Assembly (NCBI GenBank): GCA_013399015.1
Contig: VWZX01001688.1
Span: 4,552,220-4,616,219 of the forward strand
Length of the DNA stretch: 64,000 nt
Origin: Galbula dea
Lineage: Eukaryota; Chordata; Aves; Piciformes; Galbulidae
Direction: 5' to 3'
How positions within the stretch are numbered: position 1 is the first letter of the stretch; each line of letters begins with the position of its first letter. Under the pieces are notes generated by a model. That model did no database searches. It worked only from the letters and a program-made list of their open reading frames with translations, and was not told the origin of the DNA. The translations under genes and the position numbers were made by a program. Below are positions 11,001-26,000 of this stretch, piece after piece.

Positions 11001-14000
11001 TGGGCTTTGCTTAACCTTTCCTGTGGGGCAGCCAGGCAGTTTCAGCTGGTCCCAGGTCCTGGGAAGCCCCTAGAAGATCCAGGATACTTTGGTTTCCTTG
11101 TACAAGTTTCCAAGTGAGCATCAGAAATCTTAACTTGAAGACAAAGCAGAGTGACTTTTTAGTTAAGACCTGGTTAGGAAAATTCTCTGCCTTATTCTCA
11201 ACACATCCTTTCTGGAGATGTGTCAGAGAAAGGCCATCCCACGCACTTCCAAACCTCACAGCTTTGTGCTGTAAGCATGCTGCAGGCCTTAGAGTCCAGA
11301 CCAGGCATGACTTTCCTAGTCATTTCTTTTGCCACAGAAGAAATTAAAATGATTCCTAGCTGTTTTCTGAATTTGAAAGGACTTTTGTCCCAGTTAACAC
11401 CAGCCTTCTACATCACTCAGCTGTGTCTTTTCACACATAGCAAAGTTTCTTCCTCTCTCCTCAACTGGACTGCACTACCTGCAAATCAGCCAGCAGTATA
11501 TACATACCTTGACAGGGACGTGTAGACAGCTAATAGTGAAACAACTGCAGACAGGTTACCATGCTGTTAAAGCCTGTGAGTACATCCTTAACCTGAAATA
11601 TGTCTACAGATTATCTCTTTATTATTATAATAATATTATTACTATTTTGATCTTAGGCAATTTAAGGAAAAACATGCTTAAGGAATCCTATTCAAAGGAA
11701 AGAGTACTGAATGCTTAAGACTTGCCCTGGCTGGGAATTGTGTACCTGAAATGGAGACTCACTGATTGATGTGGGTGTCTGACACTCACCATCGATGCCT
11801 TCCACAGATAGCTGCAGGCCAAGATTGTGTTGGGGATTCACCACCCAGTGATTACTGGTCGCAGTAATGTCAAACACCAGCCACCCTTCTTCTGCAGCCC
11901 AGATAGTTCGAGAGTCAAGCAGGAACAAATCTGAATCCCTGGAAAAAAAAGAAGCATAATTCCCAGTTACCCAGGCTCTCCTCTGCTGTCTCTATAGACA
12001 CATGCTTTAGGCAGCACACTGGGTCAGCCCTTCAGCAATAGGCAGATTTTGCTGGAGCTGGGCTGCGTGCTTTCCTGTCTAATCACGTTCAGATGAAGCG
12101 CTTTTCTTCCCTTCAGAAAAGGGAGGATGGGTTGAAGCAGAGTTGAGGTGATTTTGGGTTACTTTGCTATTACAGTTAACCTTAGAGCTGCTGATGCAAC
12201 TGCAGGGGAAAGAAAAAAATGTTTGCCAGGCACAGATTTGCAAATTTGTTTGCATACGCAAACTTGGTAATTGGGCTGACAATGCTGCTCATCAGCCTTT
12301 CCACACGTAATTTCCTGACTTCTCTGCCTAATTGTAGCATTGGTGCAAGCCAGCTGGAACACTGTGTGTGTGCTTATATTAACAAAGGTAATGGGTTTTT
12401 AAATTTCTTCATCTGAGCTTAAAGATAACTGATTGAAGCAATAGCCCTCTGCACAGTCACAGGTCTGCCTTACTTTGTGTGGCAATATTCTTTCAATCTG
12501 TAGCCTAATTTTCTTTTTAAAGGCCACTGCTGAGTTATTCTAGATGAAGAATTAATACCAGAAAATGAGAAGATTAGAAATAGAGAGGATTTTGTGCATT
12601 TGAAAATGGTGAAACCGTTCTGGATTTACAAAGCATTTCCTGGCAAATTTCTGTAAAATGAAAATTTGAGAAACACTTTATTTTCTCCTATCAGAAATAA
12701 AGAGAGAGATAAAACTTGGGTGAAAAATGGTAGTGCAGTTCTTTTAGAAAAAATGACTTTACAAGAAGAACAAAGAAACTCAGTGGAAGTGTCTAGACAA
12801 GTCCTGTAGGAGATGCTTTTGTACTCACAGTACACAAATGTGATAACTTGTTTAAATGTAATTATACCCTTTTGAATGAAGAAATATCCTTGGAAAACCC
12901 TTTAATTATGTTCTCAAAGCTCAAAGGAGGCCTTAATAATTTCATCAGTATTGATTTGTCAGTGCAAATATATATATATTTAACTTAGTTTACACAGTGC
13001 CTCTCGTTTGCACCAAATACCAAGTGATTGAAAATGAATCTGAGAAGCGCTGTTGGCACAGAGGCTTTTGTCTCATAGCTTTTAGTGATTCTTTTTCCTG
13101 TGAGATACCAAGAAATTAGAGGCTTTTGTCCCACACAGCTGACTCAAACTAGAAAATGGAGTTTTATTGCAATGTTTTTACTGTCTAGCTTCCCTTTCGA
13201 CCGTTGTGGGCCAAAGCTTACAAGAGATGATGGCTTTCCTCTGTCAGCTAATTGATGTCACTGTCTCTGGCTCGATGCTGCCTTATGTGAAATTAAAATT
13301 CTGAAATCAGTTCCTGCAGAGCACATGAGCACATTGCCCAGGGTGCATCAGAGGAGGATTCTGTCACTTCCTCACCAGTGCATTGATACCTTTGGATACC
13401 CACAGCTGAACGTGTAGATGCAGCAGATGCTGTTGAGGGTGCAGTTAGTGCTGCATGGAGCAGTCGAGGGAAAGCAGTGACTGTATCAGCTCGGTTCAGG
13501 AACAGGGACCAAGGTCTGATGCTTGTGAGATGTTTTGCATGTGCAGGATAAAGACTGTTATTCCTCCCTTTTTTCCCCCAGCGTGTCCCTGTCATGGAGG
13601 AAGTAAGGGAGAGGGAGTTCTGCTATCTTCTAAGCAAAGTCTTAGTGGCAGAAACCCTATATCAGAATTGATTTTGCTGTAACACTGCCTTGCTAATGCA
13701 TAGGGGTTCCTACAGAGAGCGTTTCTGTGGATGTTTGGTGAGCCAAAGTGAGTGGGTCAGGAAAGGGCCATAGTGCAGTGATGGAGAGGTGTTGGGAGCT
13801 GCTCTCTGGAGCTCTATCAACTTTGCTGGGTGCACCTAATACAGCTGAAGATAAACAGTACAGATAACCCCCTTCCCTCCACATGTATATTAGTTAGGAA
13901 TGTAAAATGCTTGAACTATAACTGGGGGATAAACTTCCTGGGGTTTCATCCCCACCAGAAGCAGCAGTACTGCTCCCACAGTGCATGATACAGCCTCCTA

Positions 14001-17000
14001 CTCTTCCATGTTTACAACACATTGAACAAAACGCATCCCAGAGGAACCAGGGATGAGGGAGTAGTACAGATTGGCCTGTTCCAATGGCTGAGTCTAAGTT
14101 TCCAGAAGTTAAGGGGTTTTATATTCACATACTGCATCATTTAAGCATGGCTCCTGACTGGAACTCATGATTCACACAAGGGTTAGTTAATAGGGACTTG
14201 GCTTGCTTGTTTTTTCTCCCTTGTAGTTAGCAGGTTGAAGATAATAGCAATAATGATAACTTTTTTTGGTTTTAGCTACTGCTAAAACTGCAGTGTTATT
14301 ACTTGGAAAAAAACAGCCTTTAAGCTTCCCATGCTGACATGATGCAATCATGGTAACCAGACAACATGAGGCATCGAGTACCAGGGTGAGTCAGTCTGGG
14401 AAATTGTATAAAGCATTTGTTTTCCTGTAGTTACAGCAATGTGCAAACAATAGGCCTGGAGGGGAAGCCCTAAGCAAGAGAGATCAAAGGGACCCACTGA
14501 AGGGAAATGTCCTTCCCACACACACTTTGGAACATTTGGACCCAAAAAGGCCCCATGTCAGATGCTCTCAAGCACTCCTGGATTAGCACTTTCCACTATG
14601 GCCCACCACCATTGGCCAGGGATGGCATGCAAAACCTGACTGGTGTTGCAAGCTCCTGAGATTGTGGCGCCTGTTCCAATGAAAAGAAACCTCTTGCTCT
14701 TTTTGAAAGAACAACCTCCCATTCTGTGAGATGCCCTGCTCTCCAAACACTTATGGCAAACAGCATTTAATAACTAGCTAATAGCAAGCCCTTTAGACAT
14801 CATTGTTGGACAGGACATAATAAACACAGCAAAGAAATGTTATTCTTCTTAGACTTAAAATTTGCTCTGAGGGCTCCCATCTAATGACTTGTCATCTAAG
14901 ATAGTGCTAGTTAAGTCTAAATGATGCTGGCTTGGTGTTTAGCTTTGAGTTAAAGATCTAAGCACAAAGGGAGAAGTTTTCTACTGCACATTTCACACTC
15001 TGGTACCTTACCTATCAACAGTATGCATATTTAGAGCATTCTTAGAGTGATGTGAATAATGACTTGGCAACCTGAAGACAGAAAAGCACTTTGGTTCCTT
15101 GGCCCTGCATTCAACCCCTTCACTTCAGGATTTCAGAGCACATGAGAAACTGTACTGAACCTCTTACTAGACCAATAGATAGGAAAAGGCACATGATCCT
15201 CATTTTACAGAAAAATAAGCTGGGACATGGAACTGTTAATGTCTAGATTAGAGTTACATAAATTATGAAGTCTGGATCCAGACCACAAGTATGTTTTGTT
15301 AAGACCACATCAAAATGGCTCAGCGTTCAAAGTACTGACATCAGCAGGAGTGTCAAAGCTTTTAGCAGTGATAAAATTCAGGGTTTTCAAATCACTTTTC
15401 TCAAGCATCAGGTTGTCAATGAAGCCTAAGCTGAGGACAGGAGGTTGGCACTCATCTACTGATTGCTTTGGTAGTGTCTGGCAATGGATGCCAGGAAGAA
15501 GAGTCATCTCCGGTTAGAAAGCGCCCCCAGATATTTGTCTACAGGTCATGTAACTGCTGTGTGGTCTATGAAATTTCCTCAGTGAACTTGTTTTCTGGAC
15601 CCAAGGGTGAATAACAAGTACTGCAAAGTGAGGATGGCAAGGGAAGATGCATGTGAGATCATGTCTGGAAAGCAGCTGGAGTTATGGAGGTGGAAGGACT
15701 GAAGCTGCCAAAGCGCTGTGGAGGGATAGTGGCATGAGTGGGGTAAGAAAAGGAATCCCAGGTGATCAGTGGAAGAGAACAGGACTGGAAGACTTGATGT
15801 TTTTGCAGATGAGTTGAAAAATAAGGGCAGGCAAAGTATAGAAAAGGCAGGTAAGAGTATCCTGAAAGGAAACAGTGAGGAAGAGTTGCCATGTTGCAAC
15901 ATGGTAATTCTAAGGTAAAAGAAAGGATTAACAACCATGAAGCTTCATGAAAACAGTGTGTATGGGCTCTTTGCCTTCTGCTGGGGTATTTTTTTCAGCC
16001 TCTACAATACAATTTGTGTTGAAGCCATAACCATCAGAAATGTATCCAAAAATCAGAAATGCAACATCTTCCCTAATCACTTGCCTTGACTGGCTGGGGC
16101 ACAAGAAAGAACATGGGCTAACAAGAGAGGCTCAGTGAAAGTATGAGTTGGCAATTCTGCAGTAGCAAGAAAGAATAGAAAATGACACTGCATTTATAAA
16201 CTGTAATGTATAAGTTCTACAGTGCACTAGACCAGCCCTCCTACCAGACAGCCTCTGCTTTTGTGCCTGTTTTCTTCACTCACTTTCCCCATCCCCCTCG
16301 TCAGCTCTGTTATTTCAACCTGCTGGTTGACAAGTGGTAGTAAACACTAATGAGGACTTCCAAGTGGGATAAAAATAAATGGGAAGAAGGGCAGGCAGCA
16401 GCAACAAAGGTGGCTCTTGGCAACTTTCATTACATTGCAAGACAAGCTGTTTTCTGGGATGTGCTGGCACTGTGGAGTAGGAGCAGACTCCAAGTCCTGG
16501 CTCACCTGGCAGTGCCCTGGCAGCAGCCAGTCCAAGGCCACTGCCAGCAGGTCCTGTGGTCCCCTCCTTGCACTCAGGTAATGTGCCAGCCCAAAACTGC
16601 ACACTGAGGCTGCCTGGCAGATCTAATCCCTGCCTGCTAACTGTTTTAAACAATAACCATACTGTGGACACCTTGCAAGAGACTTTGAATAGCCTTACAA
16701 ATACTGGTCAACCCTCCCACTTCCATGTTGAAGTGGGAAACACTTAAGGCATGGATCTGTTAAATGTCTTATTGACTCAGCATGTAAGCCACAGCCACTA
16801 AGCCAGAGGCATCACCCTATCTTCTTGCCTGGTATTCTAAACCCAGAGGGGCTGTGGGTCACAGGCATGGTGCAAGATAGCAAGTTCACTAACAGGGGCC
16901 CCAGGACAGAGCTGGCATGGTAGGATAGGGGCAATTCATGTCCATGTTTGAGGCAGGTGGAGAGAGGAGAAGGCAGAAAGGGCATCCCTGGAGGGTGAGA

Positions 17001-20000
17001 GGAGATCTGGGGTTAGAAGACATCTGTTTGGACTAAAAAACTCCAGTATCCAGATTCCAGCTTGCTTGGTGTCATTGCTTAAAGTCAGCTGCAGCTGTCC
17101 AAAGACAAGCTTAGGAAAATATTTTTCAGACTTTCCTACTTTGAGAGGGCCCCAGGATCTCCCTGGGCCTCTCCCTGGCACGTCTGCAACACCCTCTGTA
17201 CACAGACCTGAGGCAACCCTCCTCCCACACCTTCCCTTCCCTTTATGCCTGGGACCCTCCACTTATCCTTCCTTCTCCGTTCCCACTGGTAAAACCCCTC
17301 CCCATGTCCCCAGGGAGGAGCTGCCAGCCAAGCACAGCCTGAGGTCTTTTCCAGGTGAAGGGATGGCCACAGCAGCAATACAGCTTGCTGGAGGTGGCTC
17401 CCAAGGACTGGTCTGAATGCTGGATATACTGGTAGTGAAAAGGATTTGTGTACATTTTGTGGAATCTTGGGAGTAATTAAATTCACTTCAAAATTTCAGC
17501 AGATTCTTAATTTTTTGAGTCTCTAGTAGTTGTGTTCCCTTTCCTATGTAGTGTTTGAGAAGGGTGAGACCTAGGTTTCAAAGACTGATTAAAAGTGGCA
17601 ATGGGACTTACAGGAAGATGCAATATGCTTCCTAAATATGTAGCCTTTTGTAATAGCAGTGCTGAGAGAACTGAGGTTATATATATGTCTGACACTTTAT
17701 ATACAGCTGTTTCTATTCAGCATGGAATCACTGTTCATTAGTGCATCACTTAGCTGAGCAAGAGCCCACTGGGGTATGCAAAATGCCTCTTGCAGCTACT
17801 CAAGTGGCCTGTGAAGAGCTGTGCCTTACTAAGTGAGTTCAAGACTTTTCAGAAGTTTTGCAGGCTGCAGTGGGTTTTAGGAATGGTCTGAAAGAGATTG
17901 CTAGATGCAGCTCTGTTCCTGGAGACCTACAGGGTCTCTGTGCTCAAGTTCCCTTGCTACTTGCTAAGAGGTGAGTGCAGTTATCAACTGACTTGCAGAT
18001 AAGTCACCAAAAAAAAAAAAATCAAAGCTATTGTCATCTTTCTAGATGCTGTTAGTACCTGCAGATGCTGTCAGGGTGCTGGGGCACAATGTTAAAACAA
18101 CTACACCCTTCTTTGCTGCACCATCCCTAGAACGATCATACTAGTACTTAAACTCCAAAAAAGAAGCCACATCTGCTTTGTGGGTTGGGTGGAACCAAGC
18201 CTTTCCAAGTTACTAGAATTACATGTTTCAACCCATAACATGGAAACAGACTCCAATAAATGGGGGAGAGTCTGGAGAGGGGCTCAGTTTTGATCTGGGT
18301 GCAGAAGGGGTGGAGTCTGAAGCACAATCTAAAGCATTCCAGCTGCAAATCAAACCCAAGAATGCATCATGCAAGATCTTATTTTTCTGTAGGCCTGGTA
18401 ACATGAGCATTCAAATCATTCACTGCCTTTGAAGCCTGTGAAATCCTTAATGTCCACAAAGTGAACATGTAGGAACTACATTTCAATTACCAAAGGCTGG
18501 TCAACTACCTGCCTTGATTCTCCTCAGTAACAAAATTCCCAATGACTTCAAAGGGATTGGGAATTACTTCACATTGTGAGTGCTGGGTCCAATGAAATCA
18601 GAGATGTAACTCTGGGACAAGGTCTTTTAGCATCTGAAGGTGCAGACAGATAGGCAGGATTGAGCTCTGATGTTGAGAGGAGCTATCCAATCTGCATTTT
18701 TTCTGCAGCTTCAGGTTAATTGAGGAAGATGCTCTGGCTGACAATCTGCCCCAGAACTGCATGAGTACTTTTTGAAAATATACAAGTTCCTACCAGTTGG
18801 CACAGGAGTTAGGTAACCAGTCTGCTTAGCTACTGTGAGAAATCCTACTGCATACCTGTGTGTCTCTTCAGTACTTAAGTCCCTTTGTAATTCTTGCTTT
18901 GGCCATTGCTTAAAACAGTAGTGGAGGAGGCAAAAGTAATGGACATTTCTTTTGCAAAGAAGTTCAGAAATCATTTCATGATTCCACTGTAAAAACATCA
19001 AGGGTCATTTTTCCAGGCTCATATCCATGAGCTTTATTTTTACATGCCACCCTGTGCAGGTGCCCAAGATAAATGACATTCAACACCTTGTAGTAAGCCT
19101 TGTGCTCTGTAGTGTGTGCTCCCTAGCACTGGAATCTGCTTTGCTTTCCCGTAGGGCCCAGAATGAAAGAGACAGAAGCTTGAGCAGTACCTGGCTCCCA
19201 GATGGCAACCTTTAGCTCCCACTAGCAGTGACTGTGACCAGAAACAGGGACTTAATGTCTTGCTGCTCATTACCCTCCTCAGGCCAGCCACTGGCTGTAT
19301 CTTTCCCAGGCTTCTGGGTGAGTGAACCATGAAGACCAAACAGAAGCTGGACATGAGTCACTGGACTTTAAGTTATGCACACAAAAGCTTCGAGATGTAT
19401 TAGTCAAAACACCAACTGTTTTCACAGTGTTTGTGATATTAGGAACATTTTTGTTCATGAATGTACTTGTTTGCTTAAAGTGAATAACTGATACTTTGTC
19501 CTTAAAGAATGCTGTACATGCCTTTATAAAAAGGAGAAGTTGCCAGTTTGAAAAGCTTGTAATGATTTCATATATTTGGGAAGTCCAGAAAGAATATTTG
19601 ATCATTTAGTCTGGTTTCCTGTAAACACCTGTAATAATATCTTTAGTCTGACAGAGATATAATTTCTATTAGTGGAAGTCCAGTGTGGCATCCCATCTGC
19701 TACAAAGGACTGGGCTGGGCTCAGTTTTACTGCCAGAGTTGTTAGATGTCTATCTGAACAGGTGGATGGAGGAGAGCTTCCACCCTGTGTCCAAATGCCA
19801 GTACTATTGAGAGGCAGGATTTCAGAAATAACCTGCTATGGGTGCAGCTGTTTGCCTGGAAAGGCCTATGCCTGTATTTTTCACCAACAATAAATTGCAG
19901 ACAAGATGTTACTAGTTAGATACCTGCCAACCTGCCTGTTGTTGCCTTAGCTTGGGCTTTCCAGTTGCATCCCTGGTTTTGTGGCCCTGGAAGCTGTCCT

Positions 20001-23000
20001 GATCTCTGCTGTGTGTTGTGTGTTGCTATGTTATGAAGGAGAGATGATGCCGCAGCTGCCTGTGGGGAGCCTGGCTTTGACCTGCTGTGCCTTGGGGCAC
20101 TTCAACAGGAGATGCACAAAGCAATGTAGGGAGCTAGAGGCCTGGAGAATACCTGGTATTTCAGATCTTGAAAGGCAATTCCAGCAATTTCTTGGGAGAT
20201 TCCACTGCTTTTGCTTGTATAGTTGTAAGAGCACAGGGAGAGGGAAAACCATTTGGGTTTTTATTGGCCATTGTACCTGCCATGGTCTCAGGAGAGGAAT
20301 CAACAAAGCAGAAAGAGCAAAGGTTTTCTTGCCTGCAAGTGGGGGGGAAGGTTTGGCTTTGTTTTGCTCTTGTTGCTAACAACGTCAGATGGGTCTGACT
20401 TTCCAGCCTGCTCAGGATGAGACAAACAGCCAAGGAAGCATCAAAGTGAATGGGTGGGTTTTGATCAACACTGGAGAGAGTTTGTTTTCCTTCTCCACTT
20501 GCCCAATGACACACTGGCTTGGATGATTGGTCTGTGACAGAGCTGGTTGGAAAAAATGTCAGTGGAAAAATGCAGAAAAGGAGCAAATATTTTTACAAAT
20601 GTTAGTGACAATATTTTTACCTTTGGTCAATCCAAACCAACAGGAACATATTTTCAGGACAAACTGTTCAAAACTCAGTATTGCCTGTGCCAAAATGCAT
20701 GCAAAGGGTGAATATGAATGAACACTCATTAAAAATAGTGTTCCTGTGGTGAATATGATGCAGTAAAATTACATGTAATCTTGTAGCTGGAATATCTGTA
20801 CAATCTGCAAGATTCCTCACCTCTTCCAGTCAGTGGTTCATGTATACACCTGCCCTTTGCATACATGTTTTTCCTTTAGGAGTAACAATTTGTGGAGGAG
20901 ACAGTTTGCAGGAACACTTGCAGCTCCCCACATAACTATCCCCAGCAGGTAGCTTGCAGCCCTCTTTAAACATAGTTTTAATGAACCTGTGGATGCATCA
21001 TCATAAAATTAAGGTAATAAATGTCATCCTAATTCTGTCAGTAAGATTCCTAGTGGGCACCTACCTCACTCACCAGGATCTGAAGGAGAACTTCCCTGGT
21101 ATCTGATCAGGAGAGAGACATTTACTCCAAGAACAGGTCTCTGACAATTCCCTAATGCCCTGGCACACTGGTTAGGGCCTCTTCATCTGCCAACACTTCT
21201 CTTGTTTCTGCTCTTCCCAAGAGTGAAAAGTTATCCCTGCAGGCTTGTACCCAAATAACCTACTCAAGAAATACAGCAAAGGGAGTCTTCTATCTCTGAA
21301 AGGGCCTAAGATGGAATAAACTTAAATGCTTATGGTAAGCAGGACATTTAATGGGCCCTATGCATATTTGTGGCTTGTTGTGTTCTCCTTGAAGAAATCC
21401 TGTTTAAAATGTACAGTTTGAATGATCATTACTTGATAAAAACAGATTATTTTAGTGTAGTCCCTAGACCCTGCAAATAATTGTGTCATTAGAAATGTCC
21501 CCAGAACCATGAGGTTTAAGCCATAAAATTAGAATTTCAGATGTGGAAGAAAACACAGTAATGGTTAAATACTTTTGCCATACAGCAAAGCCAATAGAAA
21601 TTCTTACCATTTACAAACAGTGATAAGGTTTCCTGTCATATTTCTTTTTTTTTTCTGCATTTTTATTAGTCCTTATAAAAATATAAAGCCAGAGTCCTCA
21701 TTACACTATTCTTTTCTTACTCTTTTGGACTTCCCACTTTCTAAATCCCTAGTGTTTCTCTTTTCACAAACCTAAATTAGGGCTGCAGTATTATTACCCC
21801 ATATTTAGTGGTCCTAAAGAATAACTCCTGACTGTAAATACTTTTCCTCTAAATAAATGCAATCTCATTTTTGATAGGATTTGTATGTAACAGAAATATG
21901 TGAAAATGAAACTAAGTGCCTTTGATAAATGGTTTGGGATTGCTGATTAATTGGAACTAAAAACAGATGAGAAAATTGAACATATGTTCTTATTCAAGTT
22001 CCCTGGAGGATTTGTCAGGGAGCTTAGCATACATTAATAATTGCTTGGAATGGATTTAATAGCTCATCTTGTAGTTTTATACATGCAAAATGATCAGTCA
22101 ATATAAAAAGAATGGTGTCATCTGTCTTTGTTAATTAAGGATCTCGAATGCTTTTGGCAATAAAGGCTAGTAATTAAGCTACAATTAGAAAGGAAGCATT
22201 TGGCTGTGGTTTTGCCACCTCAGGATCTGTAAGTTGCAGAGGGAAGAGGTTAGGTCTTCCAGCAATCTTGAAATACTCTGAGTTTATGATCTTTTCCTGC
22301 ACTAATACATAGCCGTGCTTATTGGCTGCTCAGCTACCAAGCATTCCCGGGGCAAGAGCAACAGCTCTGGGGATGTTCCCTGGGGCATGTGGAGGCTCAA
22401 AGAGGCACCTTCTCCCCACGCCCTCGGTGGCTGACAACATGTGGCAGCTAGTGCACGTGCCACTGACTGAGATTTCACTGGACAGGCCTGATGCCAAAAC
22501 CCAGCTTTTCAGACACTGTTGCTGATGGCACCAGTGTTTCTGTAAGTACTGAACATAACTCTCTGAAGGAACATAGCATGCTTGCATTTGCATCAGGATT
22601 TCCCTGTGGGTCACTCACCTTCCTGGGTGCTCCTGGAGTACCTGGTAGACACTAATCTGGAACGTTTCGTTATCGAAGCGCTCACGGATGTAATCCTTGT
22701 ATATCCTGAACTCAGCAGCCGTCACCGCTTCCCCCTCTGGGATTCTGGAGAGATCAAACCTGAACTCTCGGTAGTGGCAGCGCTGATGGTGAAACTCTCT
22801 GTCATGCTCCACTGAAACAGAAAAACAGCCCATTAGCCACCTGCTTTGTTCCCCTTCCCCTTGCCATCAAACAAGCTTGAGAGTTGCCACAACAGAAAAG
22901 GGCAAGAATATCTGATTGCAGCATCTCATGCTGTTCTTCGGTTCATTAAAGCACATAGGAAACACATGACTTTATCTGGGCTATTATAAGTATATAGTGT

Positions 23001-26000
23001 TTATCAGCCTCTTTGAAAGAGTTTTACAGCTGGTTGGTACAGGGTGTGGGTGACCATTGTATTTTAATGATTTTTGGCAGCTTCGTGCTTGACAAGTGAC
23101 TCTGGACGTTTGCCACCGATAATGACCAAGCTGCTGTGGGAAGGAGCTGAAAGAAACAGATGGGGCTTTTCAGGAGCACTGCTTCTTGGCCTCACTCTGT
23201 TTCTGAAAATTGCACATGCATACCCACACACATATATACACAAATTCCAGTCTTTGGGGCTTTTCATGCCAGTGACCCATATTCAGTGCCAGCTGAATTC
23301 ATCACAAGCTCACAGCCCTGCTCTGAAGAGTCAAAGCTTTCATTTTAAAGTATCTTTAGCCATCAGGGATGTGAAGCTAATGTTCAAAGCAATGACCTTC
23401 TTCCACCTCCCAACCCTGACTGTGAACAAACAAGAAGTCCCAGAGCCCTCCCAAGACAGTGTTGGGATGGTACATTATCCCACCTAGTGACAGGTCTGAT
23501 GACTTCTGACGGACAGCTGATGGTCTCGTGCAGCACTGCTTGTGGATATTGAAGCTGAGGGTCAGCATTGTGAGGAAACAAAGACTTTGAGTCTGTACTC
23601 TAGTAAGGGGGAGGCGAGGTGTCAGTGTCCCATGCCAACACATGAAGTGAAGCACCCTTCTTGGCACAAAGGTCAAATTAAATAGACGAGGCAGACAAAG
23701 GAAAATGGCAAAGCAGAGGTATAAGGGGATGAACTGGCTCACCAGAGGTCACACCACAGGACATTTTAAGAGCTGAGATTTGAACCAGGGACTTCCTGTA
23801 TGTCCCAGTCCCGTTGTCTGTCCACTTGACCTCCCTGCAGCTCGACTGCACAATTCAAGTAGTTAGCTCTGAGATTTTCTTGGCAAAGAATGTGTGTCTT
23901 TCTACAGGCCTGATTCTCTTCTGGCAGCCGTAAATCCATTGTGTAAATCCATTGACTTAAATGGAATTACTCCTGAAAAAGAGGAGCTGCAAGCCTGAGT
24001 CTGGAAAGTGCTATTTAAATTTACAGCACTGCACAGTACAAAGGCATAACAGCACTCCTAAGGGCCTCCCCTGTGGCAGGGATGGAGTGTGGGGACACTC
24101 TGGGAGCCAGGCTGTGTCCAGGCGCTTACATGGAGCAGGTTCAGCACTGCTTTGCTGGCCAAGACTCAGGAGCTGGCCACAGGCTCTTCCTCCTCTCACA
24201 CATTACTTCTGTGAGGAGTCCAGGACTTGCATTTTGCCACTGTGTGATTGCTGTTCAGGGAAATACTTCAGAGCTCTTAACTAGTAGCTGGGATTCATCT
24301 TAGAGGAGTTTTTTAGGTATGAAACCCCTAAACTTTCCAAGACAAAGGTCATTAAATTCAGCAAATGGTTTTATAGGTTAAGCAGTCTTAGCATGTGGTG
24401 AATGAACAAAGTTACTGTTGCATCTCTCACTACATCTCATACAGCCTTGGGGAGGTCACTCAGTCTGTCATAGTCTCAAGTGGGGAAGCATCGTGAACAT
24501 TCACCAGTGTTTGTAAAACCGCCCTGCAGTAAGTACTGCAATGCTAATAAATGTGCCCCAATCCCTTTCCTACAAAGTATTCTCAGCAGAATAAGATATA
24601 AAGAGTACAATTTCAGTCTCAAAGGAATCTGTCTGCAACCAAATTATAGAGGGGAGGAAAAAAAATTGAATATGGAATAGCTCCTTTAACCACAACTATA
24701 GAAGAATGAACATAATGTTGCATGGTTTTAGTTATATTATGGATAACATCACCAGCAGGGTGTATTGTAGAGAGGTCAAGCAGTAGGATGTACCAATCTG
24801 ATTTGCTTCCAAAGACATGGGAAGGCTGAATTTTCAAAGGAAGGTGGGTGCACCTTTTCAGTGAACATATGCGATGACAACTACGTCGGCCAACACCAGT
24901 CTTTGGCTGGACTTCATACACGAAGTCTGACAACAAGTGCATGAAGATGAAACTTTTTTGGGTGCTGCTAGAGTTCAGAGTGATTCCCACTGCAGAGCCC
25001 TGGAAAAATGTGTCATACTACTATGAAAAATTAATGGTCAGGGTCATAAAATAGAGCCCCAAAGTTTGAACTTTCCCATGCTTTGCAGATATTTGGATAC
25101 AGGGTTTTGGGCTGAGCCATCTTTAGTGTTAAAGCAAACATTCCTGTGGCTATAGTCATTAAGATCATGAAAATATGTGGATATGTAACTGAAGAAAGAA
25201 TCCCAAGAAACCCTTCAACTCAGTGTTTATTGTTTTTCCCCTTTTTCTTTGCACTCTGGACCTATCTGCTGACCCAGAAGTAACAAATCCTTTCAGAACT
25301 AATTTATGAGAAACACTGACCCTGAATCAACATCTGTTAGATGACTGCAGTAAATCTTATTACATAATTAAACACCAAAATCTATTTTAAAGTAACGTTA
25401 AGGGTCTGACTTGAACTCGTAAAAGCAAGACTCTTCATTATGAAGGCTGAAATCCTATCCTTAATTCATGCTGCTGTGCATTGGTATTTGTGAACATATG
25501 GTACAGTACATATGATCATGCCCTTTTTGGTGACCCTAAGCACAACAGCACGAGGTGAGCAGGAGAGTGCTCAAGAAGTCTGAGTTTCCTGGGTTTGATG
25601 GGTCTTAGTCAGACCTCTAACAATACTGCAACTAGGTCATTTCCAATTAATTACCTGAGGAGTATTAACAGGGGAAAGGGCAGTTAAAAAAAAATAAATA
25701 AATAAAAGATGGGGGAGAGCAGTATTTTAAGTGTTCATTGAAACAGTCAAGTAAATTGCTACAGCTCTTTGAATACAACTAGAGTTTGTCTGTTAGATCC
25801 ATCAAATCTGTGATCCTTATTGACACAACATACCATAATGAGAAACTTTTGGTCATTCTTGAAGGACTTATCTCAGCTGTTTGCCAGCCATTATGTGTTA
25901 AATGCTTCCTTAAAAGTATACTTCTGGGTACATGTAACAGCCCTTCTGCCCAAAGAGCCTGAACTCACATTTGTCCCTGGTTCATAGTTCTTACAAATCA

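Larger units (their letters stand above)
11939..22618 (-). other. BMP7: BMP7 intron 2
   Basis: 10680 bases, GTGAGTGA...TTCCAG. It holds an old MIR-like remnant near 15185-15290, a member of the palindrome-core family at 18512-18572, and a motif-dense AT-rich patch at about 21960-22200. A GC-richer part at 16320-17420 is open in several overlapping frames on both strands but has no recognisable protein. Confidence 0.9.

Noticed and set aside
12791..12798. Palindromic SMAD-binding element GTCTAGAC in intron 2, suggesting BMP autoregulation
   Set aside because: One such 8-mer is expected by chance in a window of this length, and no supporting motifs lie beside it.
16315..17486. Overlapping open frames of 85-118 codons on both strands in intron 2
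   Set aside because: The stretch is GC-rich, which lengthens frames by chance. The frames overlap on both strands, lack known domains and sit inside an intron.
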